Source: Dendrocalamus latiflorus (taxonomy: Eukaryota > Streptophyta > Magnoliopsida > Poales > Poaceae). From it: 64,000 nt of DNA. Made by a program: the position numbers and the translations under genes. The notes beneath the pieces are model-generated. The model was given only the letters and a program-made list of their open reading frames with translations. It ran no database searches and was not told the origin of the DNA. Within the stretch, counting starts at the first letter, position 1. Each line of letters opens with the position of its first letter. This document shows, one piece after another, positions 1 to 11,343 of this stretch. The stretch spans positions 18,101,512-18,165,511 of the forward strand of contig CM029640.1 of assembly GCA_017311315.1 (NCBI GenBank). The letters are read 5' to 3'.

Positions 1-2
1 CA

Positions 3-3000
3 CAGGTACAACAAACCGACAAGCTTCAACGCCATAATTTGTTTCAGACTTTCTTCGCAATCAAGAACCGGCGTGCACGTGTTATCATTGATGGAGGAAG
101 CTGCAACAACTTGGTGAGTTCTGATTTGGTCAAGAAGCTTGGCTTGACCACGCGACCACATCCACATCCATACCATATTCAGTGGTTAAATGATTCTGGA
201 AAAGCTAAGGTAACGCAAACATGCCGAGTCCATTTTTCCATTGGTGGTTATGCTGATCATGTTGATTGTGATGTGGTTCCCATGCAAGCATGCTCTCTTT
301 TATTGGGTCGACCTTGGGAATTTGATAATGATGCTTTACACCATGGTAGTAGTAACAAATACACTTTTATGCATAAGGGAAAGAAAGTTACTTTACTGCC
401 TTTGACCCCAGCTGAGATTATAGAGGCCGATAGGGAGAGAGTTGCTGCTGCTAATGATGCAAAGGAACATGATAAATCTGAAAAACAGCAAGTAATTCAT
501 TTGAAAAATTCTGTTATGCTTGCCACAAAATCAGACCTTGCTGAAATTGATGATGTTAATGATACATGCTATGCTTTTGTGTGCAAAGATGCTTTATTTT
601 CCCTTGATAATATGCCTTGCACTTTGCCTGCTCCTGTCACTAACCTTTTGCAGGAGTTTAGAGATGTTTTCCCTGATGAGATACCTCCAGGACTTCCACC
701 CATTAGAGGGATTGAACACCAGATTGACTTAATCCCTGGAGCGAGTTTGCCAAACCGTGCGGCGTACAGGACCAATCCCGAAGAGACTAAGGAGATTCAG
801 CGACAAGTCCAAGACCTTTTGGACCGTGGGTACGTACGTGAGAGCCTTAGTCCTTGTGCTGTTCCTGTTCTTTTGGTTCCCAAAAAAGATGGTTCTTGGC
901 GTATGTGTGTAGATTGTAGAGCCATTAACAACATTACTATAAGGTATCGTCATCCTATTCCTAGGCTAGATGACATGCTTGATGAGTTGTGTGGTGCTAT
1001 AATTTTCACAAAGATTGACTTGCGTAGTGGATACCACCAAATAAGAATGAAACTTGGCGATGAATGGAAAACTGCTTTTAAAACTAAGTTCGGCTTGTAT
1101 GAGTGGTTAGTCATGCCTTTTGGTTTAACTAATGCACCTAGCACTTTCATGAGATTAATGCACGAGGTTTTACGTCCTTTCATTGGCAAATTTGTGGTTG
1201 TTTACTTTGATGATATCTTGATTTATAGCAAGTCCATGGATGAACATTTGAATCACTTACGTGCTGTTTTTAATGCTTTAAAAGATGCGCGTTTGTTTGG
1301 TAACCTTGACAAGTGCACCTTTTGCACGGATCGAGTCTCTTTTCTTGGCTATGTTGTGACTCCACAGGGAATTGAGGTTGATAGAGCCAAGGTGGAGGCG
1401 ATATGGAGTTGGCCCACGCCCACAACGGTCTCCCAAGTGCGGAGTTTTCTTGGCCTTGCAGGATTTTATCACCGCTTTGTCAAGAAATTTAGCACCATTG
1501 CGACACCGTTGATTGAGTTGACAAAGAAGGGCGTCGTGTTCCATTGGGGACCATCACAAGAGGAGTCTTTTAATCTTTTGAAGGACAAGCTTACACACGC
1601 ACCATTGCTCCAACTTCCGGATTTTGGTAAGACTTTTGAGCTTGAATGTGATGCTAGCGGAATTGGCATTGGTGGTGTTTTGATGCAAGAGGGCAAACCT
1701 GTTGCCTACTTTAGTGAAAAATTGAATGGTCCTGCTCTTAATTATTCCACGTATGATAAAGAATTGTATGCTCTTGTTCGTTCTTTAGAGACGTGGCAAC
1801 ACTATTTATGGCCTAAAGAATTTGTCATTCATTCTGATCATGAATCACTTAAGCATATTCGTAGTCAAACCAATTTGAATCGTAGACATGCTAAGTGGGT
1901 TGAATTTATTGAATCTTTTCCTTATGTCATTAAACACAAGAAAGGGAAGGATAATGTGATTGCTGATGCTTTGTCCCGACGCTATACCATGTTGTCTCAA
2001 CTTGATTGTCGCATTTTTGGTCTTGAACCTATTAAAGCACAATATGCTGTTGATGCTGATTTTAAAGATGTGTTGTTGCATTGTAAAGAGGGACAAGCAT
2101 GGAATAAATTCGTGATCAATGATGGGTTTTTGTTTAGAGCTAACCGCCTATGCATTCCAGTTGGATCCGTTCGTCTTTTGTTGTTGCAGGAGGCGCATGG
2201 AGGCGGTTTGATGGGACATTTTGGTGCTAAGAAGACGGAGGACGTTCTGGCCACACACTTCTTTTGGCCAAAGATGAGGCGAGATGTTGAGCGGTTTGTG
2301 GCTCGCTGCACTACATGTCAAAAAGCTAAGTCTCGTTTGAATCCACATGGTTTATATATGCCTCTTCCTGTTCCTTCTATTCCGTGGGCAGATATTTCTA
2401 TGGACTTTGTTTTAGGATTGCCTAGGACTAAGAGGGGGAGGGATAGCATTTTTGTTGTTGTGGATCGCTTTTCTAAGATGGCTCACTTTATACCATGTCA
2501 TAAAACCGATGATGCCGTTCACATTGCTGACCTCTTTTTCCAAGAGATAGTTCGTTTGCATGGTATGCCTTCTACTATTGTTTCAGATCGTGATGTCAAG
2601 TTCTTGAGTCACTTTTGGCGTACTCTATGGAACAAGTTGGGTACAAAGTTGTTGTTCTCTACAACATGTCACCCACAAACTGATGGCCAAACCGAGGTGG
2701 TGAACCGCACATTGTCTACCATGTTGAGAGCTGTTTTAAAGAATAATTTGAAGCTGTGGGAAGAGTGTTTGCCGCATGTTGAGTTCGCATATAATCGAGC
2801 GGAACACTCCACCACCAAGGTAAGTCCTTTTCAGGTAGTGTATGGATTCAATCCCCGTGCCCCTATTGATATTTTACCTTTGCCTACCAGTGAGAGAGTT
2901 CATAATGATGCTAAGGAGCGTGCTGATTTTATTGTCAAAATGCATGAGACTACTAAGGCAAACATTGAAAAGATGAATGAAAAATATAGGATTACTGGTA

Positions 3001-3584
3001 GTAAAGGTAGAAAGGAAGTTAAACTTGAACCGGGTGATTTTGTTTGGTTGCACTTGAGAAAGGATAGATTTCCTGAGTTAAGAAAGTCAAAATTGATGCC
3101 TAGAGCTGCTGGTCCTTTTAAGATAATTGAGAAGATAAATGATAATGCATATAAGCTTGAGTTGCCTCCCGAGTTTGGGGTTAGTCCCACCTTTAACATT
3201 TCAGATTTGAAACCATACTTGGGAGAAGAAGATGAGGCTGAGTTGAGGACAACTCCGCTTCAAGAGGGGGAGGATGATGAGGACATCACTTCTTCGGATA
3301 CATACAACACTCCTCCACTTGACATTCAAGGACCAATCACTAGAGCTCGCGCCCGACAATTGAATTTACAGGTGAGCTCGTTCCTAAGTACTTCCTTTTG
3401 TTCATTTGAGAATAGATTGCTACCTAATGATTTAATTATGATTAGGAACCATGGAGAGGACTTGGAAGTACTTGGAGAAGGGCTACAAGGCGCACAAGTC
3501 CAGCAAGGGCGTTCGAATCATGTTGGAGGTCCAATTCAAGCCGACTTCGAATCCAATTCTGAGTCCAGGACCAGTCCGCACTAA
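3..3584 (+). CDS. CRM-like chromovirus (Ty3/gypsy) polyprotein, 3' portion: protease to integrase
   Basis: The reading frame is open from the left edge, so gag and the 5' LTR lie outside the window. Counting from the first ATG (39), the protease motif DGGS is at residues 18-21. RT runs from about 215 to 480 with YFDD at 389-392, and RNase H follows with its first Asp near 537. Integrase has an H-H-C-C zinc region at about 720-765 and D, D, E near 788, 850 and 886. A GPF-type module precedes the C-terminus. No premature stop is visible. The last 100 or so codons lie inside the 3' LTR, which fits the CRM clade, where pol overlaps the LTR. The closest relative here is the element at 11344-18811. 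The clade call rests on recognising the pol sequence style, not on a tree. Confidence 0.9.
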   Translation, partial: QVQQTDKLQRHNLFQTFFAIKNRRARVIIDGGSCNNLVSSDLVKKLGLTTRPHPHPYHIQWLNDSGKAKVTQTCRVHFSIGGYADHVDCDVVPMQACSLLLGRPWEFDNDALHHGSSNKYTFMHKGKKVTLLPLTPAEIIEADRERVAAANDAKEHDKSEKQQVIHLKNSVMLATKSDLAEIDDVNDTCYAFVCKDALFSLDNMPCTLPAPVTNLLQEFRDVFPDEIPPGLPPIRGIEHQIDLIPGASLPNRAAYRTNPEETKEIQRQVQDLLDRGYVRESLSPCAVPVLLVPKKDGSWRMCVDCRAINNITIRYRHPIPRLDDMLDELCGAIIFTKIDLRSGYHQIRMKLGDEWKTAFKTKFGLYEWLVMPFGLTNAPSTFMRLMHEVLRPFIGKFVVVYFDDILIYSKSMDEHLNHLRAVFNALKDARLFGNLDKCTFCTDRVSFLGYVVTPQGIEVDRAKVEAIWSWPTPTTVSQVRSFLGLAGFYHRFVKKFSTIATPLIELTKKGVVFHWGPSQEESFNLLKDKLTHAPLLQLPDFGKTFELECDASGIGIGGVLMQEGKPVAYFSEKLNGPALNYSTYDKELYALVRSLETWQHYLWPKEFVIHSDHESLKHIRSQTNLNRRHAKWVEFIESFPYVIKHKKGKDNVIADALSRRYTMLSQLDCRIFGLEPIKAQYAVDADFKDVLLHCKEGQAWNKFVINDGFLFRANRLCIPVGSVRLLLLQEAHGGGLMGHFGAKKTEDVLATHFFWPKMRRDVERFVARCTTCQKAKSRLNPHGLYMPLPVPSIPWADISMDFVLGLPRTKRGRDSIFVVVDRFSKMAHFIPCHKTDDAVHIADLFFQEIVRLHGMPSTIVSDRDVKFLSHFWRTLWNKLGTKLLFSTTCHPQTDGQTEVVNRTLSTMLRAVLKNNLKLWEECLPHVEFAYNRAEHSTTKVSPFQVVYGFNPRAPIDILPLPTSERVHNDAKERADFIVKMHETTKANIEKMNEKYRITGSKGRKEVKLEPGDFVWLHLRKDRFPELRKSKLMPRAAGPFKIIEKINDNAYKLELPPEFGVSPTFNISDLKPYLGEEDEAELRTTPLQEGEDDEDITSSDTYNTPPLDIQGPITRARARQLNLQVSSFLSTSFCSFENRLLPNDLIMIRNHGEDLEVLGEGLQGAQVQQGRSNHVGGPIQADFESNSESRTSPH
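3262..3274 (+). other. Polypurine tract of the first gypsy element
   Basis: A run of 13 purines sits directly against the TG that opens the 3' LTR. The same tract occurs at 18279-18291 in the second CRM-like element. It would prime plus-strand DNA synthesis. It also lies within the pol reading frame. Confidence 0.8.
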
Positions 3585-4191
3585 AACGGACGGCCAGATC
3601 ACATCCGGACTCCGTTTTGGACGTTCTACATATGTATGGAAACCTGAGAAGACGAGCTTTCCAATGGCTCTGGTTCCATATCAAAATTCCTTCTGAGTCA
3701 ATGGGAATCGTTGAAACAAGTGGGCGTTCAGAATTTGTCAGGGTGCTGCGCCACCGTCTTTTGGGCCTTTTGGCTTTGTATCGTGTTGGAGCCCATTAGG
3801 GCGCGTCCAGGGGTTTTGCACGCCCCTAACTCCTTTATATCCAGCCGCCACCCCCACCATTAGGGTTGGGTTTTGCTTAGATTAATTCTGTCTTTGAACA
3901 GTTTCGCCGTTCATCGGTTTGTGAGACCCCAACTTTCGAGTGCTAAATCAATACATCTGCAATTCAGTTGTGTTCTTCCTTGTTCTTGCTTGTGTTCTTC
4001 GATTCGCAGGCAAGGATTAGCCTTCTTGGCGAGGTCAACCGGCTGCGCACGGTTGATAACCTGAGGAGACGTGGTGCTGCGATTGCGGGGTTCGGAACGT
4101 GTCGTTCGGAAGCCGGATCGAATTGTGTCGTGCCTCCACCAAATCGAACATATCCAGAACCTGTTGGAAGATCGGGACCCCGTCCCCATCA
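3275..4191 (+). repeat. 3' LTR of the first CRM-like gypsy element
   Basis: This 917-bp block begins TGATGAGGA after the polypurine tract and ends CCCCATCA. Its end closely matches the LTR ends of the element at 11344-18811, which share the phrase gatcgggacccc and a final TCA. The first third encodes the pol C-terminus, including a short GPITRARARQLN block. The 5' LTR is outside the window, so the ends are inferred from comparison and the target duplication (expected to begin at 4192) cannot be checked. Confidence 0.75.
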
Positions 4192-4652
4192 TGATGTCTT
4201 GCACTACTGCAGTATGTATTGAGATTGGATATTTACTGTAGGAGGAGTAGCTCAGGTATGTTTTCGGTATTCAAGTGTCTAAGCTTGTTGTTTGTTTATG
4301 CAATTACTTGCCATGATGATTCATATAATGATGCTTGTTCTTGAATTGCTCATATATTTATGGTAACATCGATGATTATGGCAATTAATTAATGTTGTTG
4401 ATTAACTAATGAAAAGAGATAATCATTGCATTGCATGTGAGTATTAAAGTTACAAAGACCTACTTGGTAGGCACTCTGCGGGAGTGGAGGTGAGACAGTA
4501 TATGAAAAAGGACAGAGCGAGAGACTGAGTTGTGATCCTGTATGAAAAAGGATGACCCTATATGAAAAAGGACAAGCCAAGGTTGTGTCATCAACAGGTA
4601 AACACTTAACTATACCAGTATATGCAGAAGATGAGTTTGAGTCTTGAGTCAA
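4192..4652. other. Intergenic, no gene seen
   Basis: AT-rich sequence without a coding frame. At 4495-4590 the phrase tatgaaaaagga occurs three times within about 70 bp. The style resembles grass LTR interior sequence, so this may be an old LTR fragment, but no ends are visible. Confidence 0.4.
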
Positions 4653-6175
4653 TACTACAAAAGGCCTAATATTAGACGCCACATCATAGATGGTTCCCCA
4701 AAACTGTCAGTATTAAATACAATCACAGATGATTTTAGTTTAGAAACCGTCTGTGTTGCTGCCAGCGATAAAAACAGTCTATGAAGCGATAATATCACAG
4801 ATGATTCATAGTGAAAACCGTCTATAAAACTATCATAGACGGTTAGGTTTAAAACTCATCTATGATGTCTTTCATTATCACAGACGGCTTTTAGTTAGAA
4901 CTGTCTATAAAACTATCACGGACGATTTTTATTTACAACCGTGTGTGTTTTGTCCTTTGTCATATAAACTACAAAAGCTACTGAGCTGGAACAGATAAGT
5001 GTGACCAGTGTGACTAGTCACTTTTACAAAAGACAAATTCATGTCAAATTTATTACAAAAGTCTAGAAAAAAGAGATTCCCAGATCTTGGTCTTCTGAGC
5101 TTTTATATGCTTCCTCTTCTAATTTTGGTGTTGGAGGATCAACGGATGAGTTCTCGAATACCATGAAGATTGTCTTTGCCCTCTCCACTTCCTCCTCTAG
5201 CCTGGGCAAATCATAAGCATGGCCCATAATCTCAAGAGGATTCCATGATAAGCTTTCTCAGAATTGGTCGTTTCTGCTTGATCAGCAAGATTATCCCTGT
5301 GTCTTTCCACTGCCACAAGAGCTTCTTCCGCTTTGCACATATTGAAGAGAAGAACGAGGCTGAGAGCGGTTTCACTTTCCTAAGTGGCAAGGAGACACCT
5401 CTGTCGACGGCAGATAATAAGGTCCAACTGACGGATGGAAGCAACTCAAAGAAGGAGAGCAGGGTATGAACAGAGGAGCTGCTCCAGACATAAGTTGTTG
5501 GCCGCCTGTGTAAGGTTGCGGCCAAACAACTCATGATGGATAGATGAGATGAATGTGATCAAAAGAATAGTAGATGCCATTATTGAGAAATCTGTTGAAG
5601 AAGATGAGGGAGAGGATAGTTTAAAAGGAATTGTACACCGCGCTACATATAAAGCCAGAACCGTGTGGAAGTTTAAGGGTCGAACACATCGAAATATTAA
5701 CAGATGGGAGTAGAGCGCATATTTTTAAGCATTATCAAAGATGGTTCATATACCAAACTGTTTCTGATATGTGCACTATCACAGACGGTTCGTATAACTA
5801 ACCGTCTCTGATATGTGTCATTATCACAAATGGTTCATATAACAAACCATCTTTGATATGTACATTATCACAGACGGTTCATATAACAAATTGTCTGTGA
5901 TAATGCCATGACACCGATCCATGGTATCTGCCTAGGATTTCGATCTCACCCGTCCATTCTCTCCGCATCGAACGGCAGGTACTGGTTCCTCCCACCTCTC
6001 GCCCCTTATTACTCCCCCTCTCCCTTTCCCCCAATTTAACTCCAAAAATGCGTGAGTTCCATGGGTTTATTCCTGCTTCCTCCTCTCGACAACGCTGACT
6101 ACCGCTGTGAGCTAGCTCCTCTGCCTCCAATTGTGACACGACGGTTCACTGCAGAAAACATTCTTGTCATAAGTG
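4653..6175. mobile_element. CACTA-like non-autonomous DNA element
   Basis: Both ends carry many imperfect copies, in both orientations, of a motif of the type ATCACAGACGGTT and its complement AACCGTCTGTGAT. They cluster at about 4670-4960 and 5735-5905. Such subterminal repeat arrays are typical of grass En/Spm (CACTA) elements. The left end reads TACTACAAAAG, one base off the usual CACTACAA. A plausible but degraded right end with ttcttgt lies near 6160-6175. No transposase is present and the 3-bp target duplication was not resolved, so the outer limits are tentative. Confidence 0.55.
5063..5379 (-). pseudogene. Exon-like coding fragment inside the CACTA-like element
   Basis: On the minus strand a stretch starts just after an acceptor-like CCACTTAG and reads as a helical, charged peptide (…KAEEALVAVERHRDN…). 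After one frame break near 5230 it continues as a second acidic stretch (…LEEEVERAKTIF…) to a TAG at 5063. The amino-acid composition looks like a real protein of coiled-coil style. I cannot name the source gene. Grass CACTA elements are known to pick up host gene fragments, so capture is the likeliest explanation. Confidence 0.4.
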
Positions 6176-6894
6176 TCATAAGAGTGTCTTGTACAGTGTC
6201 ACCGTCGTGACACAAAGGTGATGCTACCGTCGCCTCTCTTTCATTGCCGGTAATATCCACCATCCGATCCCCTCCCCTCTTTTCCTTGATGCTTGGATCT
6301 GAAATTATGAAATTGATTGATGGCTAACTAGGGTTTTAGGTTCGTATAGATCTTATGCTTCTGAGAGACCATGTGGAAGTCATCCCATGTGTGTGATGAG
6401 TAATTGACATCAGTTTAGGAAAGTCGAGTTTGATTTGGTTGGTTCGGACCTTGACGTTGCGTGGTCCAACCGGGCTCGGTCGGACTTGGTCAAACCTGGT
6501 CAAGGTGCTTAGGATGCATATTCTGCTGATTCGACAGGTTTGGGCTCTTTTAATGCTTAATGTGGTTCATTAACGCTATTTATGCTTTCATGTGTGGAGC
6601 GGTGCTTTTTGATGTGTTTCTTGTTTGTGATGGCTGCAGGACGTCGAGGCGGAGTCGTGGCGAGACACGAGGTGACCGGACTAGACACGGGCGGTGTCGA
6701 GGTCAGAACGGTCCAGATGTGTCGAAGACGGCGGAGACTCGTGGTGGTTGCGAGGCTTGGACGACAAGGAGCGCGGAAGTTTCCCGGAAGGTGCAGGAGG
6801 GGCAGAATGGTAATTTTGCGAGGCTGCACAAGCGGGAGCGGGCTCCGTTTGGGTTTAGCGGGCGTAACGGGGTGGAGACCCGTTAGCCAAGGGC

Positions 6895-6902
6895 TATATA
6901 AA
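6895..6902 (+). promoter_or_regulatory. LTR TATA box
   Basis: TATATAAA in a GC-rich setting within the 5' LTR, followed by a long leader. It is placed as expected for the LTR promoter. No start-site data are available. Confidence 0.55.
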
Positions 6903-7685
6903 GGAGGGAGTGACTGCATGCCCCCTCATGGCTTTGGGAGAGAGTTAGGGTTTGCTAGAGTCAAAAGAAGCTTTGAGAGTTTGTTTTGGCTTTAGGCTTT
7001 AGTTGGTGAGGCTTTAGTAGTGGAGAGTTGTTGGAGAGAGTGAGGCTAATGTCCATGCGTATCGGGAATCCTCTGTAATCATCTTTGATTTGGAATGAAA
7101 ATCTGAAAGTTCTTCTCCCGTGCCTCTGTTTGTTCTTCATTGCCTTCTCTATTGATTTTGTGGCTTTCTTGATTTCTTGTTGTTTCTTGTTGAGAAGGGC
7201 CAAAATGGGTTGCTCTATGATGGGATGATGCCTCAAGATCATTTGATCGACTTTTCCCATGAGCAAGTTGCATTTAATCTCAAATTTGGTTTTTGGGCTT
7301 CCTCTGTTCATCTTTTACTTTCTAGGGTTTTGATGCTTTTCTTGATTCCCTTCATGAGATGGCCTGAAACTTGGCAAGTTTAGTTCTGAGGCTATCAAGT
7401 AGCTTTCCTCAAAGTTTCACGGCCAGAGGATCAAAGATTGGGGAGCAATTTGATTTTTGGTGTTGTCTCTGTACTTTCTCAAGTTCTTGGCCAATCTCTG
7501 AAATTCTTGTGTTTTTGTTGATCTCTCTCGTTGTTTAAGTTCCCTATGTTATTTAGAATAGGTTTTTGGTCTTTGGTCCAGAGGGCTTCAGCTGCAATAC
7601 ATGAATCTTATTAAAATCTCGAAGTTTCAGTAGTTCTGCTTTCCCAGTTTTCGGCCCCGAGTTTCTCTGTGCTTATTTTCAGGGT

Positions 7686-7795
7686 AACCGGTCAGACTGA
7701 ACCCTTGCCTGCGGTCAGACCGGTTGACCGGTCAGACCGGCGGCTGCTGGGCGGTCTGACCGGCCTGAGCCATGCGGTCTGACCGCTCCTGTCTG
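7686..7795. repeat. Clustered palindromic GGTCAGAC words in the Sirevirus LTR
   Basis: The word GGTCAGAC(CGG) appears three times directly (about 7690, 7713, 7730) and twice inverted as GGTCTGACCG (about 7753, 7776) within 110 bp. Clustered short palindromes in the LTR are a known Sirevirus signature, thought to be cis-regulatory. Confidence 0.7.
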
Positions 7796-8018
7796 CCATT
7801 GTAGGTGTGATTTCTTGATTCTGCCTTTCAGTGCTCTTTTCTCTGTTGATCTGTGCTGTTGGTATTCTCCTCTGTGGTTTGAAAGTTCCAGAGAGTTTAA
7901 GTCATCGCCCTCATAGCTTTTCATAGCTATTGGAGGAGGGATTCGAGTGGGTTCTTTTGGGGCAAGTTTTTTAAAGTCGACATTCAGCCCTCCTCTGTCG
8001 CCATTTCGGTCCAACAAT

Positions 8019-8033
8019 TGGTATCAGAGCCGG
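8019..8033 (+). other. Primer-binding site (initiator tRNA-Met)
   Basis: TGGTATCAGAGCCGG two bases after the LTR end matches the 3' end of plant initiator methionine tRNA, the usual copia primer. Confidence 0.9.
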
Positions 8034-8072
8034 TTAGCTCTTCTCAATAGATCTTAACCGGTCTCTAGAGCC

Positions 8073-11000
8073 ATGGCGACGGACAAGTACTTGACCAAGT
8101 CTCCTGTCTTTGATGGCATCGATTACCCCTTCTGGAAAAACCGAATGGAGACATACATCTAGGCTCAGGAGTATGCAATCTGGCGTAAGGTCAAAGTCCA
8201 GTTTGTTGTTCCTGCCGATGAGAACATCAACGCCGGGAATATGGCTGATGTTGAGGCAAACGCTAAGGCAAGGAACATCATAATCCAGGGCCTGAGACGT
8301 AGCGAGTTTGACCGCATATCTCATCTTTCGTCCGCCTTAGATATTTGGGAGACCCTCGATGATGAGGGCACTACCCAAATAAAGACAGTGCGACAGGACT
8401 AGTTCAAGCGAGATTACAACAAGTTTGAAATGATTACTGGCGAGTCCCTCGATGAGTGTTTTGCGCGTTTTCACAAGATTCTGAGCAACCTCCGAGCGGT
8501 CGGTCTCACATACCCTGACTCGGATAACGCTTGACAGATGCTCACTGCACTCGACTTTCGTGTTTGGGAGATGAAGGTGACTACCATCAAGGACACCACA
8601 GACCTCTCAACTTTGACTCTTGATGCGCTGTACTCGCACCTCAAGACTCACGAGATTGACATTGTCTCTCACAAGTCGAAGTCACAGTCGATGGCCTTAG
8701 TCACCGATCCCAGTTCGGCTTCTGGTCTTTCTTCTGATTCGCTGTGTGGATTCTCCCTTGCTGCTCTCTGTGAAATAACTGATGATCAGTTAGAGCAGCG
8801 TGTGAATGAGCAGTTAGCCCTCCTAGCTCGGAGATTCTCCCATGCTTACAAGAGGAGGAGGGACGGAAAGAGAGGAGGACCCGTGATCTGCTTCGAGTGT
8901 GGTGGCCCCAACCACATTCGAACAAACTGTCCCAAGCTTGGGAAGGGCAAGAACGACTACGGCGGTTCGGGCAAGAACGACTACACCAACAAGAACCGCA
9001 ACAAGAAGCCTCCAGCGCATCATCAAGGCAAGAAGAAGTTCCGCGACTTTGGTAAGGCCAAGAAGCTCTTCCACCGCGTCCTCACCGCCTTCGATGACCT
9101 CGACCTCAGCGAGGTGGAGGGATGGAGCGACGACAACGAGACGGACGAGCAAGAACCCAAGGGCGGCGACGACTTCTCCGGCATGTGCTTCATGGCCATT
9201 GAGGGCGAACTGAGCGACAGCGAGCTGTACTCCGACGAGATATCCCCCACCTATGACTAGCTTAATGATGCTTTTCTTAAGCTAAGTAGATTTCATGCTA
9301 GATCTAGAGTTAGGTGTAGCGAGTTGGAGAAGGAAGTAGATAGATTGTCACGGGAGCTTACTTCACTTACATCTGCTCCCTCCCGTGATGATTATGATAC
9401 ATGTTTTGCTCTGTTGGGTGACATGGAGAAACTAAGGATCTCGCATGATAGTCTATCCTCTGAACTTGATATTGTTAAGATGGAGAATATTAGTCTCTTG
9501 GCTAAGCTTGAGATGAGTAGGGTAGTTCCTGTTTCATCTACTTCTGTTGAGACTAGTGCTTGCACCTCATGTGAGGATAAGGACAATACTTTTAGAGGTC
9601 TATATACTATGCTTCTCGATCTGCCCGAGACTTATGAAAATTGCAATAATCTGAAGATGAACCTAAAACGGGCGGATCATAAAATTGCTGAGCTACAAGC
9701 TTTTCTCCTTGAGCCCATTGCTTCATGTGTGAATTGTCCCAAGCTTACCGCTGAGCTTGAAGCTGTCCCCAAACAGTTTCAAGAGTTAGTTGATGACAAT
9801 AATCGATTGGCACAATCTGCTTCTAAGGACCCTGTTAGCTCACCATGCATTAATTGTAACAAACTAAAAATCTGACTTGATTGCATTGGACGAAAAATGT
9901 GTGAAGCTAACTAAGGACCTTCTAGAGAAGCCACTTTCTGCTTGTAATGTGATTGCTGAGAAGGGGGAGGAGCCCAAGGGTAGGGTGGAGACGCTTAGCG
10001 ACGTGAACCAACTGGCTAGTAGTAGGACTGTCCCCTCAGAGTCGGCTGTGCGTGCACAAGCCATTCTTTCCTCTACTGTTGGTTCTTCTTCTGCTCCCTT
10101 ACCTTCTGCTGTCTCTTCTTCCCCCTGCTCTTCTTGCACCTCTCTCTTTCGGGAGTGTCAGTATCTTATGAACACTCTCGAGAGATTTGTAGGAGGCAAA
10201 AAGAAGCTTAATCTTATTCTAGGCCAATCCAAGATTTGTAGATTTAATCAGGGTCTAGGATATGATTTCTATAACGACATGAGGAAGCATCCACCTGCCA
10301 TGCTCGGACCCATAGCACCAGGTGTGATCGAGACTGAGCCCAGGACCGAGAAAGTCCAATTTAAGTCTGCGGGCTTTATCCAAGGGATTTCTGACAGCAA
10401 GGTGATTCCACCTGCAGCTTCGGCCTATCAGAAGGCGAAGCCTCATCATGCTACTTTTACCTCTCAGAAGGTGAAGTATCATTGTACCTTCTGTCAAAAG
10501 GATGGACATCTGATCGATCGATGCTTCAGGCGCGCCAAGATCGCGCGTAGAGACCATGTTGAGTCTCTTAGGCGTATTCAGGGTCAGCCCCAGACCTTGA
10601 GTGCATCTAAGACCAACACGAGGTCTAGGTTTGTTTCAGCTGATGGTTTTGGGCAGCATCGAGGACTTTTATCCGAGTTTTCTGGTTTTCGTCCTCATGT
10701 TCCCTTTGGTCGTGACTTTCGCTGTTCTGAGGGTAGATCTCGTTTTCCCCATCGAGATGACTACCCGCGGCGTGTTCAGCGTGTTGCCGGTACTCCGACT
10801 CGCTCGCCCGTAGCAGTCGGACTCAGCAACAGCTTCTGGTCTACACGTAGACCTTTTGGCTTATTGAGTGACAGAGAGCGTAGGGTAGATAGAGGTCAGT
10901 CGTGTGTGGCTACTTCTTCTACTCGACGTGTTACTAAGTATTGGGTGCCAAAATCACTCTTGATTTACCCCAGTACTGAGACTTTACTCTCTTGTTGACT

Positions 11001-11338
11001 CAGGTTCGCCGGGCAAGAAAGGGAAAGGTTTGGCTTGTAGACTCCGGGTGTTCACGACACATGACCGGAGACTCCCGTTGGTTTTCTTTTCTTGCTCGTG
11101 CTCCAGGTGATAAGACGATCACCTTCGGAGATACTTCATCTGGCGCGTTATCGCCAAAGGTATAGTGCGCGTTAATGATTCTTTCATTTTGAAAGACGTT
11201 GCCTTGGTTAGTAAGCTGCAGTATAATTTGCTTTCAGTCTCTCAGCTTACCGATGATGGTTTCGAGATGAGCTTTAAGAAAAACGCTTGCAAAATTCTTG
11301 ATTCTTCGGGTAGTCTGGTTTGCGTGATTTCTCATTAT
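8073..11338 (+). pseudogene. Sirevirus gag and protease, with the start of the integrase region (broken)
   Basis: The frame opens at ATG 8073 (MATDKYLTKSPVFDG), the normal copia gag start. It carries stops at about 8160, 8400, 8532 and 9258. A CCHC knuckle (CFECGGPNHIRTNC) lies near 8895. A coiled-coil stretch spans about 9320-9870. A frameshift near 9870 leads into the frame 9877-10998, with a second Cys-His motif near 10490. After another frameshift, the protease motif VDSGCSRHMTG follows near 11036-11070. The typical phrase NLLSVSQL and the pre-integrase region then run up to the insertion point. The long gag is Sirevirus-like. It is clearly non-functional. Confidence 0.8.
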
Positions 11339-11343
11339 GGGAG
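11339..11343. repeat. Target-site duplication, left copy (gggag)
   Basis: gggag immediately before the TG of the 5' LTR at 11344. It is repeated at 18812-18816 immediately after the CA of the 3' LTR. Confidence 0.95.

Larger units (their letters stand above)
6390..8016 (+). repeat. 5' LTR of the Sirevirus-type element
   Basis: The right end is firm: the LTR stops in CCAACA at 8016, two bases before the primer site. The left end is uncertain because no second LTR copy is available for comparison; a TGTG near 6389 is one candidate. It holds a TATA box at 6895 and a transcribed, T-rich region downstream. Several small open frames here have no coding character. Confidence 0.6.
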
